From DQWO01 sp964478545 (lineage in GTDB: Bacteria > Desulfobacterota > Anaeroferrophillalia > Anaeroferrophillales > Anaeroferrophillaceae), in assembly GCA_964478545.1 (NCBI GenBank), contig CAYZIS010000012.1, forward strand, positions 1-64,000: a stretch of DNA of 64,000 nucleotides. Reading direction: 5' to 3'. The translations under genes were made by a program, and so were the position numbers. The notes under the pieces were generated by a model. The model saw only the letters and a program-made list of their open reading frames with translations, searched no databases and had not been told where the DNA came from. Of this stretch, positions 62,201 through 64,000 are shown piece after piece; within the stretch, counting starts at the first letter, position 1, and the number at the start of each line of letters is the position of its first letter.

Positions 62201-63446
62201 CCAATCGTTTAAGCTGAATTAACCAACGCGACAGATCAGCCTTGATTTTAAATAGCAGGAATATAGGCATAATCAGGTTGTTCAGCAACATGGTGCTCAA
62301 AGTAACGGACGAAACCACCACCATACCGGTAGCGGCTGACAGGCCGCCAATAAACGCCAGGATCGACAAGCTCATTTTGGAACGGAGCAGAGGCAGGGTC
62401 AGCACATAGGTATCAGCCATGGATGCAAGCCCGCCTATCTTCAACAAACCACCAAAAGCGATAGGAATGACAAACAGGTTGATCAGAAAGAAATACAAAG
62501 GGAGGAGGCACATGGCTATTTTAACATGCTCTTCTTCATGATTTTCAATCACTGCCATGTGAAACTGACGGGGCAGAAACATGATCGCCGCCATCGAGAG
62601 TACCACCATAGTAAACCATGACTGGTAGCTGTTCGAACGGCAGGTATTAATCAGCAGCAGGTGTTTATAAAGTTCATTATGACTAATTTGAGTAAGAATA
62701 TCTTTAAATCCATCGAACATACCATAGGTTACGAATATCCCCACCATGAGAAATGCCGCCAATTTCACCATTGACTCCAGGGCTACTGCAGCAACCATGC
62801 CCTCATGTTTTTCAGAAGCGTCCAGATGACGGGCACCAAAAAAAACGCCAAAAAGAGCCAACACCAGGGAAACATAAAAAGCAGTATCGTAAAAAAAGGG
62901 CCGCGATCGTGAAACAGCCATTGTCGGTATGCCGACAATGGTCATGGGAGTCACCTCCATCTGTGAAGTAGCACGCACCAGAATATCAAAAGTTGTGGAA
63001 ATGGCTTTCAGCTGCAAGGCAATATAGGGCGTAATGCCGACAATCACAAAAACGGTCACCAAAGCTCCCAATCGCGGACATTTACCATAACGGGAACTAA
63101 GAAAATCGGCAATGGACGTAATGTTGTTTTCATGGCTTATGCGGATCATCTTCCGGAGAATAAACCACCAGGAAAAGGCGGTCAGGGTAGGACCGATGTA
63201 AATGGTCAAAAAATTAAAGCCGGTATTGGCTGCCTCACCGACACTGCCATAAAAAGTCCAGGATGAGCAGTAAACTGCCAGGCTCATGGCATAAATGTAG
63301 GGATTGGAAACAATACTTTTCCCCAGAGCTTTGCGCCGGTCAGCATAGGAAGCCACCGCGAAAAGAAGAAGCAAATATCCAAGTGAGATCCCGGCAATAA
63401 GCAGATATCGGGGATTTAATGAATATGCGGTGAAAGTATCAGACAT
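59211..63446 (-). CDS. Sodium/solute symporter-type sensor kinase with GAF and two REC domains
   Basis: 1411 residues. Residues 1-560 are an SSF-type transporter domain of about 13 helices (IYAMSLAVYCSSWTFYGSVG, VTLSTMLLNNLIMPIFLL). Next come a linker, a GAF domain (about 690-830) and HisKA/HATPase (SHELRTPMNSIIGYTQLL, NLLNNAIKFTSRNG, DTGIGIKKED, GGTGLGLSI). Two receivers follow: the first is degenerate (VVELDFYLSQGWQ), the second canonical (VIVDDEP, ILDLMMPEIDG). The family links solute sensing or transport to phosphorelay (CbrA-like). It heads a three-gene two-component operon. Confidence 0.93.
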   Translation of the reverse strand: MSDTFTAYSLNPRYLLIAGISLGYLLLLFAVASYADRRKALGKSIVSNPYIYAMSLAVYCSSWTFYGSVGEAANTGFNFLTIYIGPTLTAFSWWFILRKMIRISHENNITSIADFLSSRYGKCPRLGALVTVFVIVGITPYIALQLKAISTTFDILVRATSQMEVTPMTIVGIPTMAVSRSRPFFYDTAFYVSLVLALFGVFFGARHLDASEKHEGMVAAVALESMVKLAAFLMVGIFVTYGMFDGFKDILTQISHNELYKHLLLINTCRSNSYQSWFTMVVLSMAAIMFLPRQFHMAVIENHEEEHVKIAMCLLPLYFFLINLFVIPIAFGGLLKIGGLASMADTYVLTLPLLRSKMSLSILAFIGGLSAATGMVVVSSVTLSTMLLNNLIMPIFLLFKIKADLSRWLIQLKRLGILLIILLGYLFFRLLGESYMLVNMGLISFSAAIQVAPAIIGGLYWKGGTRQGAMSGISLGFFFWIYTLLIPSFSRSGWLSASFLLDGPFHIWWLKPTELFGLVGFDFYSHALFWSLIANIIAYFMVSLIGSQNDIDRRQAEKFVDVFQPTIDRFIREKRYANFPALTELEKMMAKFIGKEKAHKALVDFFGTENFTDKLVEMSDQARMELASQIEKVLAGSVGSSASRLICDNYMETKGSEMEDVFDIFGKISLSLEASQEELQHRIKELSILYDASRLIASSLDIDQVMEGILDLLEGKFELDNCSIRLLDEDGMLRIKCQLGLMPEFVKTAERRPTMECYSGECFLTGKVISVPDAEKISKPLSTNLMTKQGIKSFVQAPIISEHKTVGVLTASSMKKKGYFSEKFVDLFETLAQQLGVAIENTRLYGKLAKFNKELGVKVAERTIELECKSMELEEANKELKVLDQLKSEFLANMSHELRTPMNSIIGYTQLLIDGVDGPINDDQKESMEKVERNAEHLLSLINDILDLSKIEAGKMVLELKPLSLEVVVDDTVDTILPLAEDKEQKLVVDVVDNLPQVMADADKLRQISINLLNNAIKFTSRNGIITLHAEPWQEDPPAGLDPEKNYLLISVRDTGIGIKKEDMDRLFGEFIQLDASASRNYGGTGLGLSITKRLVEMHHGAIWVESEYGKGSTFSFVIPFAEPLTAEMMKQMAKKQGLDTQMAGEVFDTEAVTGFAGEVEENKQKLNKVIVTVASDPDRSRTIQRYLGDAGFTAVASFGLAEALAKIMEVKPFLLVVELDFYLSQGWQLIQMLKDNDALDGIPIIIVSLENQDEGLIIGPDGYFIKPLSKDDIAVQIGKLRDAKISGDVLIVDDEPFAVDLESKILAEMGLEVRTAFSGREAMVKLQEKAPGLVILDLMMPEIDGFQVAEYMKSVEKLRQIPIIVVTAKDLDLQEITQLKNQVKKVIKKGINMRDLLLSEVDKWFVQQGK

Positions 63447-63609
63447 ACCCTACAGTTTTCTCCTGGCAGACTGACTGAAAAGACAATTTTTCTTAAAATT
63501 TCCTTATTATACTCTTGGCTGCCCGGCAGAACCAAAAAAGTCCCACCAGCTTTTAATTAATCTAGCCGGCGGAACTAACTTTGTCAAATATGATGTTTAA
63601 TAGCTAACT

Positions 63610-63738
63610 CAACTTTCTGACTTGCATTACTAAAGACATTACAGGATGTTCAGGCTTGGCTCATAGCCGTGTCTGTCGACAGACAGGCGGGTTTGGCCGC
63701 CGGACGAATCACCCGGATGGTGATTCGCGGCGGACGCC
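63610..63738. repeat. Dispersed structured repeat, copy 2
   Basis: Homologous to 49157-49287. Hairpin A reads CTGTC-GACA-GACAG (63673-63686), differing from copy 1 in both arms but still paired; hairpin B is kept. On the minus strand it starts 12 bases after the icd stop. The remaining gap 63447-63609 holds nothing recognisable. Confidence 0.85.
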
Positions 63739-63749
63739 AATGAAAGCCA

Positions 63750-64000
63750 TCAAGACATACACGAGATAATCTGCTCGCCAAAGGCACGGCAACCAACTTC
63801 TTGAGCCCCATCCATCTGCCGGGCCAGATCATAGGTCACTTTCTTTTTCAGGATGGCTTGCTGCAATGCCTTTTCAACCATATCCGCCGCTTCCGGCCAA
63901 CCCAGCATATCCAACATCATCTTACCTGAAAGAATGAGCGAGCCGGGGTTCACTTTATCCAAACCGGCATATTTGGGAGCCGTGCCATGAGTTGCCTCAA
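63750..64000 (-). CDS. icd: Isocitrate dehydrogenase, C-terminal part (window edge)
   Basis: The visible 83 residues contain EATHGTAPKYAGLDKVNPGS, then LILSGKMMLDMLGWPEAADM, the C-terminal signature of NADP-type isocitrate dehydrogenases, ending FGEQIISCMS. The 5' part lies outside the window. The enzyme oxidises isocitrate to 2-oxoglutarate in the TCA cycle. In NADP enzymes the residues after ATHGTAPK bind the cofactor, which favours NADP. Confidence 0.9.
   Translation of the reverse strand, partial: EATHGTAPKYAGLDKVNPGSLILSGKMMLDMLGWPEAADMVEKALQQAILKKKVTYDLARQMDGAQEVGCRAFGEQIISCMS

Overview
The window looks like one contiguous piece of chromosome from a Gram-negative, probably Desulfobacterota (delta-proteobacterial) genome. 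The evidence is a lipoprotein and several signal peptides, an EF-G with the G1 sequence HIDSGKTT known from the spirochaete/delta/mitochondrial EFG1 branch, a sodium-symporter-type sensor kinase with an FmdE-like protein, and dense short intergenic repeats. Base composition is roughly balanced, with AT-rich patches in the accessory DNA. The taxonomic call is inference and is not proven by any single gene.

Layout. Bases 1-1530 are a decayed mobile zone: two group II intron 3' ends flank a ParD/RelE-type toxin-antitoxin pair and a truncated tyrosine recombinase. Bases 1530-8530 are housekeeping genes on the minus strand (usp-purB-purC-aroB-ABC ATPase, then ccdA, plus mazG), with a DnaA-box/AT-rich cluster at 7.44-7.66 kb that could be an origin. 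Bases 8.7-13.6 kb hold hflX, a nitronate monooxygenase-like gene, a LpdD-like small protein, and serS followed directly by two tRNA-Ser genes. Bases 13.6-14.85 kb are a scrambled block of broken genes bounded by REP-like repeats. Bases 15.2-21.1 kb hold a secreted beta-propeller-like protein, a gene split by a MITE-like insertion, a PHP phosphoesterase, recD2, a DUF2155 lipoprotein and tRNA-Arg(ACG).

tRNA-Arg is an integration hotspot. Island 1 (21135-29829) is bounded by perfect 52-bp att repeats. It carries a P4-type integrase, a HigBA-like pair, an ORF6N protein, a replication module (RepA-like ATPase, primase-like protein, small HTH protein) and small phage-type proteins, but no virion genes. 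Directly beyond attR lies a second accessory segment (about 29.9-46.05 kb). It starts with an integrase remnant and ends near a degenerate tRNA-Arg-like fragment at 46051-46078. Its core is a co-directional operon: DUF499-type ATPase, DUF3780 protein, DUF1156 adenine methylase, Fic protein, PLD-SNF2 helicase and an unrecognised 1175-residue helical protein. The ATPase/methylase/helicase part resembles the defence architecture reported as Hma (helicase-methylase-ATPase). The Fic gene faces a 61-residue convergent gene with a Fic-inhibitor motif, and the 1175-residue protein is the best candidate here for an undescribed component. A truncated DUF1524 HNH nuclease and a Phd/PIN toxin-antitoxin pair complete the segment.

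Bases 46.1-64 kb return to chromosome: an amine oxidase, a membrane protein, an FmdE-like protein, a DUF2334 deacetylase, a frameshifted glycosyltransferase, arfB, an ATPase, fusA, a patatin phospholipase, a stand-alone NFACT-R protein, and a three-gene two-component cluster (SSF-GAF-kinase-REC-REC, CheY-like, REC-kinase). The window ends inside icd. Two dispersed repeat families occur here. One of them keeps its hairpin through paired base changes between copies.
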